A stretch of DNA of 64,000 bases, taken from assembly GCF_008000995.1 (NCBI RefSeq), contig NZ_CP042828.1, forward strand, positions 4,144,882-4,208,881, in the 5' to 3' direction. A program made the translations under genes and the position numbers. The notes under the pieces were generated by a model. That model saw only the letters and a program-made list of their open reading frames with translations. It was not told the origin of the DNA and did not search any database. Below, piece after piece: positions 62,607 through 64,000 of this stretch. Origin of the DNA: Ruania zhangjianzhongii (GTDB taxonomy: Bacteria > Actinomycetota > Actinomycetes > Actinomycetales > Beutenbergiaceae). Every line of letters starts with the position of its first letter. Positions within the stretch are counted from its first letter, which is position 1.

Positions 62607-64000
62607 TCACATCTGCAGCTGGTCCGGCGCAGCAGGCAGCAGCCGCAGCTCTCGTGCCCGGTCGACAGCACGCTGGCGGTCATGCACCCCGAGCTTGCGA
62701 TAGATCGCGCGAAGCTGGCTCTTCACCGTGTTCGCGGAGACGAACAGCCTACTGGCGACGGCGACCACCGGCTGCCCCTCCGCGATCGCCTCCAACACCC
62801 GCAGCTCACCCCGGCTGAGCTCGACCACCGGAGCGGGGAGGCCGAACAGGTCCACCTCGTTCAGCAGTGGTGGCTCGCCGAGGAGCTCGCGCATCTGGGG
62901 CACCAGAGTGGCGATAGCCTCCAGATCGCCGCGAGGAACCAACAGGTAGGGGCGCACCAGGCCATGGGTATGCGCGATCAGCATGGCGCTGTGCAGGGTG
63001 TCGGCCGCCTCCTCGATCCGGTCCAAGCGATGCAGGGCGCAGGCACGCAGGAGGATGATCTCCACCTCGAACCGCGGAAGCAGGCCGTCGGGGTCGGCGT
63101 ACCCGCCGCCGCGGTCGTGTCCGAGCACCCCGGTGAAGTCTCCGGCGTAGAACGCCAACCGGTGCCGCAGCCACCGCTCCGTCGCATCGGCGGTGCTCTC
63201 GGCAAAGGCGAGCAGCTCCCGGCACCGCTCCAGCTGGTGCCCGGCCAGGAACACCGTGGTCAGCACCTTGACCAGCACCGTCCGGGCGAGGGTGTACTCC
63301 ACCCCCGCGAGTCGATGCAGCCGCAGCTCGAGCATCCTGCTGTGCTCGGGCACCGGCGAGCTGAGATTCAGCTCGCGGGTCACGGCCAAGGCAGTCTCGA
63401 TCAGTTCCAGTCCCGCGGGCACGGTGATCTCGGCAGGGGGCGGCGGGGTACCGATCGTATACGTCGAGAGGTCCGGCCAGATGTCCTCGTCCGTGAACGT
63501 CATCGAGTCCAGAGCAACCAGTTGCTTCGCCACCCGGACCAGGCCGGCAGTCGCCGGAAGATCGTCGCGACAGGTGCGCAGCCACTCCTCAGCCTCGCTC
63601 ACCGCGCCGGCCATCGCCCGGCCGAAGGCCAGACCCGCGACCGCCTGCTGCGCAACGTCCACTTGACCGAGCGACTCTGCCCGGTCGAGCGCATCCCGCA
63701 GCGCTTCTTCGCCGTCGGCGAGCTCACCGGCACCGAGCCGGGCCAGGCCCCACTGCGCCAGTGTGCTCGGCAGCGCCGCACCGACCTCGCCCGGCGGTGG
63801 CGGACCGGACATCAGCCCGGCATCGACGGTGGCACCGCTCTGCCGACTGAGCACCCAGGTGCGCGGATCCTCGTCCAGACTGACCGAACCCAGGCTGGCC
63901 GCAACCTCGCGAACCAGCTCGGGGTCGTCGGCGAGGCGGAGCCACTCCTGAAGCAGGATGCGTCGGCACCGATCGGCGTCACCGGCGTGCAGCGCATGGC
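62607..64000 (-). CDS. LuxR-type transcriptional regulator (LAL/MalT-like), 5' end outside window
   Basis: The frame is open to the right edge, giving at least 464 residues. The C-terminal LuxR helix-turn-helix is LSRGELRVLEAIAEGQPVVAVASRLFVSANTVKSQLRAIYRKLG. The long region before it is helical and resembles the TPR-like repeats of large ATP-dependent LuxR (LAL) regulators. The ATPase domain, if present, lies outside. It ends 194 bp before infA and is not part of that operon's function. Confidence 0.88.
   Translation of the reverse strand, partial: HALHAGDADRCRRILLQEWLRLADDPELVREVAASLGSVSLDEDPRTWVLSRQSGATVDAGLMSGPPPPGEVGAALPSTLAQWGLARLGAGELADGEEALRDALDRAESLGQVDVAQQAVAGLAFGRAMAGAVSEAEEWLRTCRDDLPATAGLVRVAKQLVALDSMTFTDEDIWPDLSTYTIGTPPPPAEITVPAGLELIETALAVTRELNLSSPVPEHSRMLELRLHRLAGVEYTLARTVLVKVLTTVFLAGHQLERCRELLAFAESTADATERWLRHRLAFYAGDFTGVLGHDRGGGYADPDGLLPRFEVEIILLRACALHRLDRIEEAADTLHSAMLIAHTHGLVRPYLLVPRGDLEAIATLVPQMRELLGEPPLLNEVDLFGLPAPVVELSRGELRVLEAIAEGQPVVAVASRLFVSANTVKSQLRAIYRKLGVHDRQRAVDRARELRLLPAAPDQLQM

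Overview
The window is about 64 kb of high-GC DNA from a Gram-positive actinobacterium. This is inferred from strong G/C third-position bias, GTG starts, 4-base stop/start overlaps, an LAxTG cell-wall sorting signal, a RmlC-RmlD fusion, and an infA-rpmJ-rpsM-rpsK-rpoA-rplQ block without rpsD. A Micrococcales-type genome fits best, but the species cannot be named from the sequence. No tRNA, rRNA, IS element, integrase or CRISPR array was seen.

Region 1 (1-901) is the 3' end of an exporter-type ABC gene. Region 2 (904-16.5 kb) is a catabolic island of two leftward operons. Operon A has a lipoprotein solute-binding protein, a YesL-like DUF624 protein, two CUT1-type permeases, a wall-anchored metallophosphoesterase, an FGly sulfatase-family enzyme, a histidine phosphatase and a DadA-like oxidoreductase. 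Operon B has a type I phosphodiesterase, a LacI regulator, two unknown proteins and an esterase. Both operons start from promoters with the same two-operator layout (operator spacing 47 bp in each), so they look like one LacI regulon for a phosphate- or sulfate-ester carbohydrate.

Region 3 (16.6-56.5 kb) is a large Wzx/Wzy-type exopolysaccharide locus. It holds Wzz- and Wzy-like proteins, a flippase, five glycosyltransferases, a polyprenyl sugar-phosphate transferase, rmlA-rmlB-rmlCD, a pyruvyl transferase paired with an FrhB-like iron-sulfur protein, an asparagine-synthase-like protein and a GMC oxidoreductase. It also has a branched-sugar set (RfbF-like cytidylyltransferase, three C-methyltransferase-type proteins, PIG-L deacetylase, epimerase). 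Three large secreted proteins may act on or bind the polymer: two homologous beta-helix proteins and one protein with a near-identical internal duplication of about 0.95 kb.

Inside region 3 (47.2-51.6 kb) lies a lasso-peptide cluster: RRE protein, B2 protease, HPr-kinase-like lasso kinase, cyclase, a 46-residue precursor and a nucleotidyltransferase. The precursor ends in Ser and the cluster carries a kinase, so a C-terminally phosphorylated lasso peptide is predicted. The only acidic residue well placed for ring closure would give an unusually small Gly1-Asp7 ring. A perfect 16-bp hairpin separates precursor and cyclase genes. The promoters of the precursor, the flippase operon and the branched-sugar operon share TCACC direct repeats on an 11-bp pitch at matching distances from TAGnnT -10 elements, and related repeats precede the sugar-transferase/rml operon. 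The lasso peptide and the polysaccharide may therefore be co-regulated.

Region 4 (56.7-64 kb) has a TetR/hydrolase pair, another hydrolase, the ribosomal/RNA polymerase alpha block and the C-terminal part of a LuxR-type regulator running off the right edge.
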